From: Microbacterium tenebrionis
GTDB lineage: Bacteria; Actinomycetota; Actinomycetes; Actinomycetales; Microbacteriaceae
DNA length: 64,000 bases
Assembly (NCBI RefSeq): GCF_903645325.1
Contig: NZ_CAHJXQ010000001.1
Coordinates: forward strand, 248,001-312,000
Direction of reading: 5' to 3'
The position numbers and the translations under genes are program-made. Each line of letters starts with the position of its first letter. The first letter of the stretch is position 1. This document shows, in pieces, positions 1 through 8,409 of the stretch. The notes under the pieces were generated by a model. The model had not been told where the DNA came from. It ran no database searches and saw only the letters and a program-made list of their open reading frames with translations.

Positions 1-180
1 GACACGGTTCTCGCCGTCGACGGGATCGCGCAGCGGGCGCTCGGGCTCGGATCATCCGTGACGATCGAGCGCATCGACGGGGCGCTGCACGACGTGTTCC
101 TGTCGCGCAAGGACGCGCGCGATGACGCCTACGCGCGGCTGGAGCGCTGGGTGACCGGGTGGGCGGCGGCTCAGCGGTAG
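1..180 (+). CDS. alpha/beta hydrolase, C-terminal fragment
   Basis: This is the last 59 codons of a gene that begins before the window. The open frame reads from base 1 to a TAG stop. The fragment contains ALHDVFLS, which resembles the segment holding the catalytic histidine of serine-aminopeptidase-type (S33) alpha/beta hydrolases, where His-Asp is followed by a short hydrophobic run and a C-terminal helix. Substrate cannot be judged from the fragment. Its 3' end overlaps the 3' end of the convergent yajQ gene by about 10 bases. The family call is an inference from a short motif. Confidence 0.6.
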   Translation, partial: DTVLAVDGIAQRALGLGSSVTIERIDGALHDVFLSRKDARDDAYARLERWVTGWAAAQR

Positions 181-659
181 TTGATGAACTGCAGGTCGAT
201 GTCGAGGTCTGAGCCCTTGAGAAGCGCGATCACGGCCTGAAGGTCGTCGCGGCTCTTTGACTGCACGCGCAGCTCGTCGCCCTGGATCTGGCTCTTGACG
301 CCCTTCGGGCCCTCATCGCGGATGATCTTCCCGATCTTCTTCGCGTTCTCGGACGAGATGCCGTCCTTGAGCGTCGAGACGATCCGGTACTCCTTACCGC
401 TGGCGAACGGGTCGCCCGACTCGAGGCTCTTGAGCGAGATGCCGCGCTTTATGAGCTTGGACTGGAACACATCGAGGACGGCCTTCGCGCGCTCCTCGGT
501 GTTCGCCTTGATGAGGATCGACTCGCCGCTCCACTCGACCGAGGCGCCGGTGCCCTTGAAGTCGTAGCGCTGCTCGACCTCCTTGCGGGCCTGGTTGAGG
601 GCGTTCTCCGCCTCCTGGTGGTCGACCTTGCTGACGATGTCGAACGATGAGTCTGCCAT
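171..659 (-). CDS. yajQ: YajQ family nucleotide-binding protein
   Basis: The 162-residue product matches the YajQ/DUF520 family along its full length. It starts [12 protein letters not shown], contains [11 protein letters not shown], and ends with [24 protein letters not shown], all hallmark segments. YajQ proteins are cytosolic, have two RNP-like folds, and some bind cyclic di-GMP or RNA; the role in this organism is unknown. The ATG at 659 has no clear Shine-Dalgarno. On the minus strand a TAGGAT hexamer (666-671) lies 6 nt upstream of it, which suggests a leaderless transcript. The gene converges on and slightly overlaps the hydrolase fragment. Confidence 0.93.
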   Translation of the reverse strand: MADSSFDIVSKVDHQEAENALNQARKEVEQRYDFKGTGASVEWSGESILIKANTEERAKAVLDVFQSKLIKRGISLKSLESGDPFASGKEYRIVSTLKDGISSENAKKIGKIIRDEGPKGVKSQIQGDELRVQSKSRDDLQAVIALLKGSDLDIDLQFINYR

Positions 660-767
660 GGCGCCATCCTATCGATTCGCTGTTCGCCCCACGATTCTGA
701 AAGCGCGTCCATGCTCGCGGCCCGGTCGCCCGCTTCTGTTACAGCTTGGTATCGGCCGCTTCTGCGA

Positions 768-811
768 TTGCCAGACCGGGCGCCTGCCATGCATACTGTA
801 AGCGCTTGCAG
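768..811 (+). promoter_or_regulatory. malE promoter with LacI-family operator
   Basis: A candidate -35 TTGCCA (768-773) and -10 CATACT (792-797) are separated by 18 bases. The near-palindrome CTGTAAGCGCTTGCAG (796-811) overlaps the -10 and the expected start site. Its AAGCGCTT core (800-807) is the classic core of LacI/GalR-family operators, so a sugar-responsive repressor is expected to block initiation. The regulator gene is not in the window. The promoter call is by eye; the operator is the firmer part. Confidence 0.55.
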
Positions 812-850
812 TTCTGCGAGCACCTAACGCATCAAGAGAGGCACACACCA

Positions 851-2083
851 ATGAAGGTGAACAAGAGGGGCATCCTCGCGTTCGGCGCCGTCGCCGCCGT
901 TTCCACGCTCACGCTCGCCGGCTGCGCTGCAGGTGGAGCAGAGAACAACTCCGGTGGCGACGAGTCCACCGATTCCTCGCTCACGGTCTGGGTGGATGCG
1001 GAGCGCGTCGACGCGCTCCGGGGCGCTGCTGACGCGTACGAGGAGAAGACCGGCGTGAAGGTCGAGATCGTCGGCAAGGATGTCGACACCATCAAGGACG
1101 ACTTCATCCAGCAGGTTCCGACCGGCAAGGGCCCCGACATCACCATGGGCGCGCACGACTGGCTGGGCGAGCTGTCCACCAACGGCGTCGTGGCTCCGCT
1201 CGAGCTCGGCGACTCGGCATCCGACTACCTCGATGTGGCCCTCCAGGCCTCGACGTACGACGGCTCCGTGTACATGCTCCCGTACGCGGTCGAGAACATC
1301 GCCGTGCTGCGCAACGCCGACCTCGTCGCCGAGCCCGCCACCGACTTCGCCGACATGATCGCCAAGGGCAAGGCCGCGGGCCTCGACCAGCCGTTCGTCG
1401 TCGAGCAGGGCGCCGAGGGCAACCCGTACCACCTGTATCCGTTCCAGACGGCCTTCGGTGCCCCCGTCTTCGGCACCGACGCGTCCGGCAGCTACGACGC
1501 CGCCGATCTGCAGCTCGGCAGCGAGGGCGGCACCGCCTTCGCCCAGTGGCTCGGGGAGCAGGGCGCCGCGGGCGTGCTGAACACCGACATCGACGGCGAG
1601 ATCGCCAAGCAGCAGTTCCTCGACGGCAAGGCAGCCTTCTGGCTGACCGGCCCGTGGAACGTCGGCGCCGCGGTCGACGGCGGCATCAACGTCGAGATCG
1701 ACCCCGTCCCGAGCCCCACCGACCAGGTCGCCTCGCCGTTCGCCGGCGTCAAGGGCTTCTTCGTCAGCTCGGAGTCCGACAACAAGGTCGCTGCGAACGA
1801 CTTCCTCGTGAACTACCTCGGCACCGAGGACGTCCAGCTCGAGCTGTTCAAGGCGGGCAACATCCTCCCCGCCCTCACCGCTGCGGCCGACACCGCGGCA
1901 TCCGACCCGATCATCGCCGGTTTCCAGACCGTCGGTGCCGACGCCGTCCCGATGCCCGCCATCCCGGCCATGGGCGCCGTGTGGGAGTTCTGGGGCGTGG
2001 CCGAGGCCGCCATCATCAACGGAGCCGACCCGGCCGCGACCTGGCAGAAGCTCGCCGACGACGTCGCGGCAGCGATCAAGTAA
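851..2083 (+). CDS. malE: maltose/maltodextrin ABC transporter substrate-binding lipoprotein
   Basis: The 410-residue protein is an extracytoplasmic sugar-binding lipoprotein. It begins with a signal peptide ending in the lipobox LAGC (modified Cys near residue 24), followed by a Gly/Ser/Asp-rich linker. The mature part has segments typical of the MalE-type family: VWVDAERVDALRGAADAYEEKTG near the N-terminus, GPDITMGAHDWLGEL, YMLPYAVEN, and AAFWLTGPWNV. It should capture maltose or maltodextrins and deliver them to the two permeases encoded next. A longer open frame begins at 746, but the ATG at 851 is preferred because it gives a canonical lipoprotein signal. A strong hairpin follows the stop. 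Confidence 0.9.
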   Translation: MKVNKRGILAFGAVAAVSTLTLAGCAAGGAENNSGGDESTDSSLTVWVDAERVDALRGAADAYEEKTGVKVEIVGKDVDTIKDDFIQQVPTGKGPDITMGAHDWLGELSTNGVVAPLELGDSASDYLDVALQASTYDGSVYMLPYAVENIAVLRNADLVAEPATDFADMIAKGKAAGLDQPFVVEQGAEGNPYHLYPFQTAFGAPVFGTDASGSYDAADLQLGSEGGTAFAQWLGEQGAAGVLNTDIDGEIAKQQFLDGKAAFWLTGPWNVGAAVDGGINVEIDPVPSPTDQVASPFAGVKGFFVSSESDNKVAANDFLVNYLGTEDVQLELFKAGNILPALTAAADTAASDPIIAGFQTVGADAVPMPAIPAMGAVWEFWGVAEAAIINGADPAATWQKLADDVAAAIK

Positions 2084-2094
2084 CACCAGTGAGC

Positions 2095-2130
2095 CTGTCG
2101 GGGCGAGCGCAGCCGCGCTCGCCCCGACAG
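2095..2130 (+). terminator. intercistronic hairpin between malE and malF
   Basis: A perfect 16-bp inverted repeat (arms 2095-2110 and 2115-2130) encloses the 4-nt loop AGCC. No T-tract follows, and malF starts 13 bases later. This is more likely a partial terminator or mRNA-stabilising stem than a full stop. It would allow the binding protein to be made in excess over the membrane subunits. Confidence 0.75.
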
Positions 2131-2142
2131 CGTGATGACGGG

Positions 2143-3762
2143 ATGAACATGAGCGACACCACCGAGGCGGAGCAGACCCCGCCCCCGACCCGGCGCCAGC
2201 GTCAGGCTGCGAGCATCGCCGAGGCGGCGTCCGGACGCATCGGCTGGATGCTGCTGAAGATCGTGCTCCTCGCGATCGTCGATGCGATCGCCCTCTACGC
2301 GGCCTTCGTGCTGTTCACCCACCACGAGTGGGTCGTGCTGGCGCTCGTCGTCCTCGTCACGCTGCTCGTCAACTACATCTACTTCTCGCGCAAGGCGGTC
2401 CCCGCGAAGTACCTCACGCCCGGCGTGATCTTTCTGATCGTCTTCCAGGTGTTCACGCTGCTGTACACCGGCTACATCGGATTCACGAACTACGGAACCG
2501 GTCACAACGGGTCGAAGGATCAGGCCGTCGCCGCCCTCATGCGCTCGGCGCAGGAGCGCGTCGAGGATTCGCCCGCCTACCCGGTCACCGTCGTGGAGCA
2601 GCTGGGCACGCTCGGCCTGCTCGTCACCGACCCGGATGACGGCGACGTCAGCGTCGGAACGAACGACCAGCCGCTCGCAGACGTCGACGGCGCGACGATG
2701 GACGGCGGCAAGGCCACCGCGGTCGACGGATGGGCCTCTCTCAGCTTCGCGGAGGTGCTGGCCCGCTCGAACGAGATCGAGCAGCTCTCGGTGCCGTTCA
2801 GCGACGACCCCAACGACGGCGCCATCCGCACGCCCGACGGGCAGAACGGGTACCTGTACGTCTCCTCGCTCGAGTACGACGAGGCCGCCGGCACCATGAC
2901 CGACACCGACTCGGGCACCGTCTACGAAGACATCGGCACCGGCGCGTTCACCTCGGCGGACGGCGAGGAGCTGCTGCCCGGCTGGCAGATCACCGTCGGC
3001 TTCGACAACTTCGTCCGCGCGGTGACCGATGAGTCGATCCGCGGGCCGCTCATCTCGGTCACGATCTGGACCTTCGTCTTCGCCCTGATCTCGGTGGCGT
3101 CGACCTTCTTCCTCGGCCTCCTGCTCGCGCTGGTGTTCAACAACACCCGGATGCGTTTCCGCAACGGCTACCGCATCCTGTTGATCCTGCCCTACGCGTT
3201 CCCGGCGTTCCTGTCGGCCCTGGTGTGGGCGGGCATGATGAACGAGAGCTTCGGCTTCATCAACCAGGTGATCTTCGGCGGAGCATCCATCCCCTGGCTG
3301 ACCGACCCTGTCCTCGCCAAGGTCTCGGTGCTCATCGTGAACCTGTGGCTCGGCTTCCCGTACATGTTCCTGGTGTGCATGGGCGCTCTGCAGGGCATCC
3401 CCGAAGAGGTCAACGAAGCCGGTGTCATGGACGGCGCGAACCCGTGGCAGATCTTCCGCCAGATCAAGCTGCCGCTGCTGCTGGTCACCGTCGCGCCGCT
3501 GCTGATCTCGTCGTTCGCGTTCAACTTCAACAACTTCAACCTGATCTACATGCTCACCAACGGCGGCCCGCGGTTCGACGACGTGTCGATCCCGGTCGGC
3601 CACACCGACATCCTGATCTCGATGGTCTACAAGGTCGCCTTCACCGGCCAGACCCGCGACTACGGTCTGGCATCCGCCTTCACGATCATCATCTTCATCG
3701 TCGTCGCTGTGATCTCGATCATCAGCTTCCGCAAGACCAAGGCGCTCGAGGAGCTGAACTGA
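2143..3762 (+). CDS. malF: maltose/maltodextrin ABC transporter permease, MalF type
   Basis: The 539-residue membrane protein is the first permease subunit of the importer. It has two to three N-terminal membrane segments (about residues 30-110). A polar segment of roughly 170 residues follows, in the place of the MalF P2 loop, and then the conserved permease core. The EAA loop that contacts the ATPase reads EEVNEAGVMDGANPWQIFRQIKLP. The start chosen is the ATG at 2143 (MNMSDTTEAEQ); the reading frame stays open far upstream into malE but that part is out of frame with malE and has no homology. The ATG follows the malE hairpin closely. The gene is followed by malG after a single base. Confidence 0.9.
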   Translation: MNMSDTTEAEQTPPPTRRQRQAASIAEAASGRIGWMLLKIVLLAIVDAIALYAAFVLFTHHEWVVLALVVLVTLLVNYIYFSRKAVPAKYLTPGVIFLIVFQVFTLLYTGYIGFTNYGTGHNGSKDQAVAALMRSAQERVEDSPAYPVTVVEQLGTLGLLVTDPDDGDVSVGTNDQPLADVDGATMDGGKATAVDGWASLSFAEVLARSNEIEQLSVPFSDDPNDGAIRTPDGQNGYLYVSSLEYDEAAGTMTDTDSGTVYEDIGTGAFTSADGEELLPGWQITVGFDNFVRAVTDESIRGPLISVTIWTFVFALISVASTFFLGLLLALVFNNTRMRFRNGYRILLILPYAFPAFLSALVWAGMMNESFGFINQVIFGGASIPWLTDPVLAKVSVLIVNLWLGFPYMFLVCMGALQGIPEEVNEAGVMDGANPWQIFRQIKLPLLLVTVAPLLISSFAFNFNNFNLIYMLTNGGPRFDDVSIPVGHTDILISMVYKVAFTGQTRDYGLASAFTIIIFIVVAVISIISFRKTKALEELN

Positions 3763-3763
3763 G

Positions 3764-4654
3764 ATGACCACCACGACCCCCACCAAGGTCCGCCGGCGCT
3801 CGTTCGGCGCCTGGTTCGCCGACACCGGATGGCGTCACCTCGTCGCCGTCGTCGTCAGCATCTTCGCGATCTTCCCGCTGCTGTACGTGTTCTCCGCGTC
3901 TCTGAACCCGCGGGGCACCCTCACCGGATCGAACCAGCTGTTCTCCGCCGTCGGCATCGACAGTTACGTGCGCATCCTCACCGATCCGCAGAACCCGTAT
4001 GCGAAGTGGTTCCTCAACACGCTGATCATCGCCGTGGTGACCGGGTTCGTGACGGTGTTCATCGGGGCCTGCGCCGCATATGCCTTCTCGCGCATGCGCT
4101 TTGCAGGACGCCGCGTGGGGCTGGTCACGATCGTCGTGGTGCAGATGTTCCCTCAGCTGCTCGCCGTCGTCGCGATCTTCCTCCTCATGACGACGCTGGG
4201 GGACTGGTTCCCCGCGATCGGCCTGAACACGCACACCGGCCTGATCCTCGTCTACCTCGGCGGCGCGCTCGGTGTGAACACGTACCTCATGTACGGCTTC
4301 TTCAACACGATCCCGAAGGAGCTCGACGAGGCAGCCCGCATCGACGGCGCCGGTCACGCGCGCATCTTCTTCACGATCATCCTGCGCCTGGTCGCACCGA
4401 TCCTCGCGGTGGTGGGGCTGCTGAGCTTCATCGGCACGGTCAACGAGTACGTGGTCGCGAGCGTCATGCTCATCGACCCCGAGCAGCAGACGCTCGTCGT
4501 GGGTCTGACCAAGCTGGTCTCGAACCCGCGCTACGCGGACTGGTCGGCGTTCTCGGCGGGCGCCGTGATGGCGGCCATCCCCGTGATGGTGCTGTTCCTC
4601 TTCCTGCAGAAGTACATCGTCGGCGGGCTCACGGCGGGGGCGACGAAGGGCTGA
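3764..4654 (+). CDS. malG: maltose/maltodextrin ABC transporter permease, MalG type
   Basis: The 296-residue product is the second permease of the importer. It shows six predicted membrane segments and the EAA motif ELDEAARIDGAGHARIFFTIILRLVAP-like loop near residue 190. The C-terminal GGLTAGATKG is typical for MalG-type subunits. It starts one base after the malF stop, so the two are translationally linked. No ATP-binding subunit gene follows, which fits actinobacterial carbohydrate importers that share one MsiK-type ATPase encoded elsewhere; that last point is family knowledge, not seen here. Confidence 0.92.
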   Translation: MTTTTPTKVRRRSFGAWFADTGWRHLVAVVVSIFAIFPLLYVFSASLNPRGTLTGSNQLFSAVGIDSYVRILTDPQNPYAKWFLNTLIIAVVTGFVTVFIGACAAYAFSRMRFAGRRVGLVTIVVVQMFPQLLAVVAIFLLMTTLGDWFPAIGLNTHTGLILVYLGGALGVNTYLMYGFFNTIPKELDEAARIDGAGHARIFFTIILRLVAPILAVVGLLSFIGTVNEYVVASVMLIDPEQQTLVVGLTKLVSNPRYADWSAFSAGAVMAAIPVMVLFLFLQKYIVGGLTAGATKG

Positions 4655-4722
4655 TGGCGCCGCTGCGCTCTCCCTCGCGTGTCCGTCCGGCGGCCGCCGG
4701 GCACCGGTCGTACCGTGGAAGC

Positions 4723-4893
4723 ATGGCACGGGCGGACGGCAGCAACATGGCGCTGAGCTGGATAGCGGGCGTGATCTGCACCGCTGTCGTGGCGGCGCTG
4801 TTGTGGCTCGCCGTTCCGATGGGGCCGGTCATGGTGCAGTTCGTCGGCGACACGCTCCGCTCGGTCGCGCCGGGCACGGCAGAGACCCCCTGA
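4723..4893 (+). CDS. small single-span membrane protein, hypothetical
   Basis: This 56-residue open frame begins MARADGSNMALSW and has one hydrophobic segment (about residues 9-40) followed by a short polar tail. A TACCGT hexamer (4711-4716) lies 6 nt before the ATG, the same leaderless arrangement seen at several other genes of the window. I do not recognise the family. It lies just after malG but appears to have its own promoter. An internal ATG at 4747 is an alternative start. Confidence 0.45.
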   Translation: MARADGSNMALSWIAGVICTAVVAALLWLAVPMGPVMVQFVGDTLRSVAPGTAETP

Positions 4894-5004
4894 GCGTCGC
4901 CGCGCCGCGCGATCGCGGGTCGGACGACACGTCGGCACGCCTCCGCTTCGGGGCGCCGACGCGACGATATCCTCGCACTGCACATTCCGACGAGAGGCGC
5001 CCCC

Positions 5005-6045
5005 ATGAGTGACCCCGAGGTCCCCCAGCACGAGCAGAAGTCCGACGTCGACGACGTCGTCGACAGCGCGAACGCCGGCCTCGCCGAGGCCGAGGCGGCG
5101 CGCGCTGACGTGAACGGAACGCCGGCCGCAGATGCCGACACCACGCAGAATGCCGTCCCGGCGGATGCCGCGGACGCCACCACGACGCACGATGCCACCG
5201 CGACGCAGAACGAAGCGACGGCGGACGCCGTCGACCCCGACCTCGCCGCCTTCGAGGCCGCAGAGCGCGACCACCCCGGAACCTTCGCCGCACCGGCCTC
5301 GGCATCCGATGAGGGCGGTTTCCGTCCTGTAGCCGCCGAGCCTGCGGCGTCCGTCGCTCACGACGATTCGATCGCCGACACCGCGTACCGTCCGACCGTG
5401 CAGGACGACACCGACACGCGCGTGGTGCCGTCCGAGCCCGTCGTCGGCGCAGCCGCCCCCGCGGTGGTGTCCGTGCAGCAGCAGCCCATCTTCGTGCAGG
5501 CCCCCGAGCCGCCGCGCGAGCGCGGCAACCGCGGCACGGCCGGCGCGATCGGTCTGCTGGCGACGCTCGCGTTCGCCGTGCTCTACCTCGCCGCTCAGCT
5601 CGGCTTCGGTGCGCTCGCCGGCGACGTCACGGCGGACAACCTCGCCGATGCCGCCCTCGCGCCGCTGATGACGTGGGGCTTCTGGACGCCCGTCGTCGTG
5701 TTCTTCATCGGCTTCTGGCTCCTCGGCGCGATCATCAACCGCGGCCGCTGGGGTCTGTGGGTCGTCTTCGGCCTGCTCGTCGGCGTCGCCGCCTATCTCG
5801 GGTACATCCTCGGCCAGCTGTTCGAGGCGCCGTTCTGGCTGATCACGGCATCCGAGGCATCAGAGCTCGTCGGGCAGCAGCTGTTCACCCCGCTCGCCCT
5901 CGCCGCCTTCGTGCTCGGGCGCGAGCTGACCATCTGGTTCGGTGCCTGGGTCGCCCGCAGCGGCGCCCGCAAGACCGAGCTCAACGACGAGGCCCAGCGC
6001 GAGTACGAGCGCACGCTCGAGGCCGGTCCTCAGCTGTCCAGGTAA
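5005..6045 (+). CDS. membrane protein with acidic Ala-rich N-terminal region
   Basis: The 346-residue protein has a long disordered N-terminal half (about residues 1-170) rich in Ala, Asp, Thr and Glu. Four hydrophobic segments follow in the C-terminal half (roughly 180-205, 220-240, 250-275 and 295-320), then a charged tail. The disordered half would be cytosolic. The ATG is preceded by a GAGAGG ribosome-binding site, and a TATCCT hexamer at 4968-4973 may be the -10. I do not recognise a characterised family. The next gene starts 7 bases after the stop, so the two are probably co-transcribed. Confidence 0.7.
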   Translation: MSDPEVPQHEQKSDVDDVVDSANAGLAEAEAARADVNGTPAADADTTQNAVPADAADATTTHDATATQNEATADAVDPDLAAFEAAERDHPGTFAAPASASDEGGFRPVAAEPAASVAHDDSIADTAYRPTVQDDTDTRVVPSEPVVGAAAPAVVSVQQQPIFVQAPEPPRERGNRGTAGAIGLLATLAFAVLYLAAQLGFGALAGDVTADNLADAALAPLMTWGFWTPVVVFFIGFWLLGAIINRGRWGLWVVFGLLVGVAAYLGYILGQLFEAPFWLITASEASELVGQQLFTPLALAAFVLGRELTIWFGAWVARSGARKTELNDEAQREYERTLEAGPQLSR

Positions 6046-6052
6046 CCGCATC

Positions 6053-6550
6053 ATGTCTACGCCAGACCCCCGCGGCCCGGTGCCTGCGGGGGTCTCGGCC
6101 GTTCTGGCGACGGCCATGACGACGATCGGGTTCTTCGCCCTGGCCGTCTTCGGCCTCGGCGCACTGAGCATCGCGACGGATGCCGACGTCATCGCCGTCC
6201 CCGGGCTCGGGCAGGCCCCGGGCATCGTGGGCATGGTCGCGGCGGTCGCCGTGTTCGCCGGCGTCCTCTGGCTCGCCGTCCGGATCGCTCGCCCCCGGTT
6301 CCGCTCCGTCTGGACGATCGCCCTGGCCGCGGCCCTCGCGCATCTGCTCCTGGTCGGCATCGCCGCCCTCGTCGTCAGGGGCGAGTTCGTCACGGCGCTG
6401 GCGGTCATGGGAGGACTGATCACCGGGGGAGCGAGCCTCGTGGTCCTCGTCGCGGCGGCGGTCGCCGGCTGGGCGGGGGTCGCGCTCCGGCGCACGCGCG
6501 CGTCTCACCCGCGCTGGCCGTGGGAGAAGGACGATCCCGATCATCCGTGA
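6053..6550 (+). CDS. four-span membrane protein, hypothetical
   Basis: The 165-residue product starts MSTPDPRGPVPAG and carries four hydrophobic segments (about residues 15-40, 55-78, 86-106 and 115-145), ending in a charged tail WPWEKDDPDHP. This start is preferred over the longer open frame beginning at 5942, which lies inside the previous gene. No catalytic motif is visible and the function is unknown. It probably forms one transcript with the preceding membrane protein. Confidence 0.65.
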   Translation: MSTPDPRGPVPAGVSAVLATAMTTIGFFALAVFGLGALSIATDADVIAVPGLGQAPGIVGMVAAVAVFAGVLWLAVRIARPRFRSVWTIALAAALAHLLLVGIAALVVRGEFVTALAVMGGLITGGASLVVLVAAAVAGWAGVALRRTRASHPRWPWEKDDPDHP

Positions 6551-6602
6551 CGCGGATGCCATAAATCTCCGGTCCGCGCACGGTTCGCCGTACCCTTGAC
6601 CT

Positions 6603-7250
6603 GTGGAGCGCTCGCTGGAGACGCAGGTCGACCAGGCCGTGGAGGCCTGGCTGCGTTGGGTGCCGCGCTGGGAGCCGGCCACCCACCGCGGCCGCGTCGC
6701 GCCGTGCCGGCGCTGCCTCGGCTCGCCGATCCTCTCGGCCGTGGGCATCGGATCGAACGTGCCGCACGGCGTGCAGCACGGTCTCTCCACCCGGATCAAG
6801 ACCGTCGTCGACCACGCGGTCGCCGAGTACACCGCACGCAATCTGCCGATGCTCCAGGCCGAACTCGATCAGCAGGCTGCTCGCAACCGCGCGCGCAGCT
6901 ATCGTCCGTCCGAGGACCTCGACCCCGAGTACGAGGGGATGCCGCTGGACCCGGATCCTGTGCCGGGCGCTCCGTTCCTGTTCACGATCGCCGCTCTCGC
7001 CGACGATGACGTGGCCGAGCTTCCGCCTCTGCCGCCGCTGTCGGACGAGGCGAAGGCGGCGCTGCGTCAGGAGGTCGGTCTCGCCGACGAGTACGCGAAC
7101 ATGATCGGGCGGGAGATCTGCGGGATGCTCCTGCGGCATCGTCTGGCCGTGCAGGGTGCGATCTCGCAGTACGTGGAGCCGCAGATCGAGGCGCTGCTGG
7201 CGGAGCTGACCCAGGCGCTGGACTCGCCGTTCGATCCGGAGACGCCGTAG
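6603..7250 (+). CDS. hypothetical protein with CxxC motif
   Basis: The 215-residue soluble protein starts at a GTG (MERSLETQVDQAVEAWLRWVP). It has a CRRC motif at residues 35-38, a helical middle region, an acidic Pro-rich linker (about residues 100-150), and a helical C-terminus. A TACCCT hexamer (6591-6596) 6 nt before the GTG and the absence of a ribosome-binding site suggest a leaderless message. I do not recognise the family. It stands alone, just upstream of the str operon promoter. Confidence 0.6.
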   Translation: MERSLETQVDQAVEAWLRWVPRWEPATHRGRVAPCRRCLGSPILSAVGIGSNVPHGVQHGLSTRIKTVVDHAVAEYTARNLPMLQAELDQQAARNRARSYRPSEDLDPEYEGMPLDPDPVPGAPFLFTIAALADDDVAELPPLPPLSDEAKAALRQEVGLADEYANMIGREICGMLLRHRLAVQGAISQYVEPQIEALLAELTQALDSPFDPETP

Positions 7251-7268
7251 CACCGCATCCGATCTCAT

Positions 7269-7298
7269 TTGACCGCTTGCGTTACGCGGGATTACACT
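7269..7298 (+). promoter_or_regulatory. str operon promoter
   Basis: TTGACC (7269-7274) and TACACT (7293-7298) are spaced by 18 bases, a good match to a housekeeping promoter. The rpsL start lies about 170 bases downstream, leaving a structured leader in between. Confidence 0.55.
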
Positions 7299-7466
7299 TG
7301 GTCAGGTGTGTGCACGTCTCTGCGTGCCTGCACACGGGCTCCGGTCCATACCGGTCAGCCCCCACGGCATACCCACCACACCAAAAGCTCGCCTGATCGG
7401 GCGCGCCGGTGGGTCATGATGTGAAACCCATCACGCTGTCACCGTGCAGCACTATGAGGAGAGAAC

Positions 7467-7835
7467 GTGCCAACCATTCAGCAGTTGGTTCGCAAGGGTC
7501 GTTCGCCCAAGGTCACCAAGACCAAGGCGCCCGCCCTGAAGTCGAACCCCCAGCAGGCCGGGGTCTGCACCCGCGTCTACACCACCACCCCGAAGAAGCC
7601 GAACTCGGCGATGCGCAAGGTCGCTCGTGTGAAGCTCCGCAACGGCACCGAGGTCACCGCCTACATCCCCGGTGAGGGCCACAACCTGCAGGAGCACTCG
7701 CTGGTGCTCGTCCGCGGTGGTCGTGTGAAGGACCTCCCCGGTGTGCGTTACAAGATCGTCCGCGGCGCCCTGGACACCCAGGCTGTCAAGAACCGTAAGC
7801 AGGCTCGTTCCCGCTACGGCGCGAAGAAGGGTTGA
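7467..7835 (+). CDS. rpsL: 30S ribosomal protein S12
   Basis: The 122-residue S12 is a decoding-centre protein of the small subunit. The conserved stretch [16 protein letters not shown], including the lysine that is mutated in streptomycin-resistant strains, is present in the wild-type form. The GTG start follows a GAGGAGAG ribosome-binding site. It is the first gene of the str operon (rpsL-rpsG-fusA-tuf). Confidence 0.98.
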   Translation: MPTIQQLVRKGRSPKVTKTKAPALKSNPQQAGVCTRVYTTTPKKPNSAMRKVARVKLRNGTEVTAYIPGEGHNLQEHSLVLVRGGRVKDLPGVRYKIVRGALDTQAVKNRKQARSRYGAKKG

Positions 7836-7840
7836 GTTAG

Positions 7841-8311
7841 ATGCCTCGTAAGGGACCGGCCCCCAAGCGCCCCGTCGTCAACGACCCCGTATACGGCGCT
7901 CCGATCGTCACCTCGCTGGTGAACAAGATCCTCGTCGACGGCAAGAAGTCGCTGGCCGAGTCGATCGTCTACGGCGCCCTCCGCGGCGTCGAGGCGAAGA
8001 ACGGCCAGGATGCTGTCGCCACCCTCAAGAAGGCGCTCGACAACGTGCGCCCCACCCTTGAGGTCCGCAGCCGCCGCGTCGGTGGCTCGACGTACCAGGT
8101 GCCGGTCGAGGTCAAGCCTCACCGCGCCAACACCCTCGCGCTGCGCTGGCTCGTCAGCTACGCCAAGGGTCGTCGCGAGAAGACGATGACCGAGCGTCTC
8201 CAGAACGAGATCCTCGACGCGTCGAACGGCCTGGGCGCTGCAGTCAAGCGTCGTGAGGACACTCACAAGATGGCCGAGTCGAACCGCGCGTTCGCTCACT
8301 ACCGCTGGTAA
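7841..8311 (+). CDS. rpsG: 30S ribosomal protein S7
   Basis: The 156-residue S7 starts assembly of the 30S head and contacts the E-site tRNA. It has the family start [12 protein letters not shown] and the conserved segments [25 protein letters not shown] and [15 protein letters not shown]. It begins 5 bases after rpsL, and its length is normal for the family. Confidence 0.98.
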   Translation: MPRKGPAPKRPVVNDPVYGAPIVTSLVNKILVDGKKSLAESIVYGALRGVEAKNGQDAVATLKKALDNVRPTLEVRSRRVGGSTYQVPVEVKPHRANTLALRWLVSYAKGRREKTMTERLQNEILDASNGLGAAVKRREDTHKMAESNRAFAHYRW

Positions 8312-8333
8312 ACAGCTTCGCCGGGGTCGATCC

Positions 8334-8354
8334 CCGAGCCTGTCGAAGGGCTCG
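8334..8354 (+). repeat. dispersed GAGCCTGTCGAAGGG-type repeat
   Basis: The rpsG-fusA spacer contains GAGCCTGTCGAAGGGCTC, a short imperfect palindrome. A close relative, CCCTGAGCCGGTCGAAGGG, occurs at 59285-59303. I recall this word as a common dispersed repeat of high-G+C genomes; no function is shown here. Confidence 0.45.
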
Positions 8355-8409
8355 ATCCCGGCACCCCCTCTCTTCGCAGTCGCACTGCTAGACAGAAAAG
8401 GACACTCCT

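Noticed and set aside
746..850. An upstream extension of malE from 746
   Set aside because: It would place 35 residues before a canonical lipoprotein signal peptide and would cross the promoter and operator.
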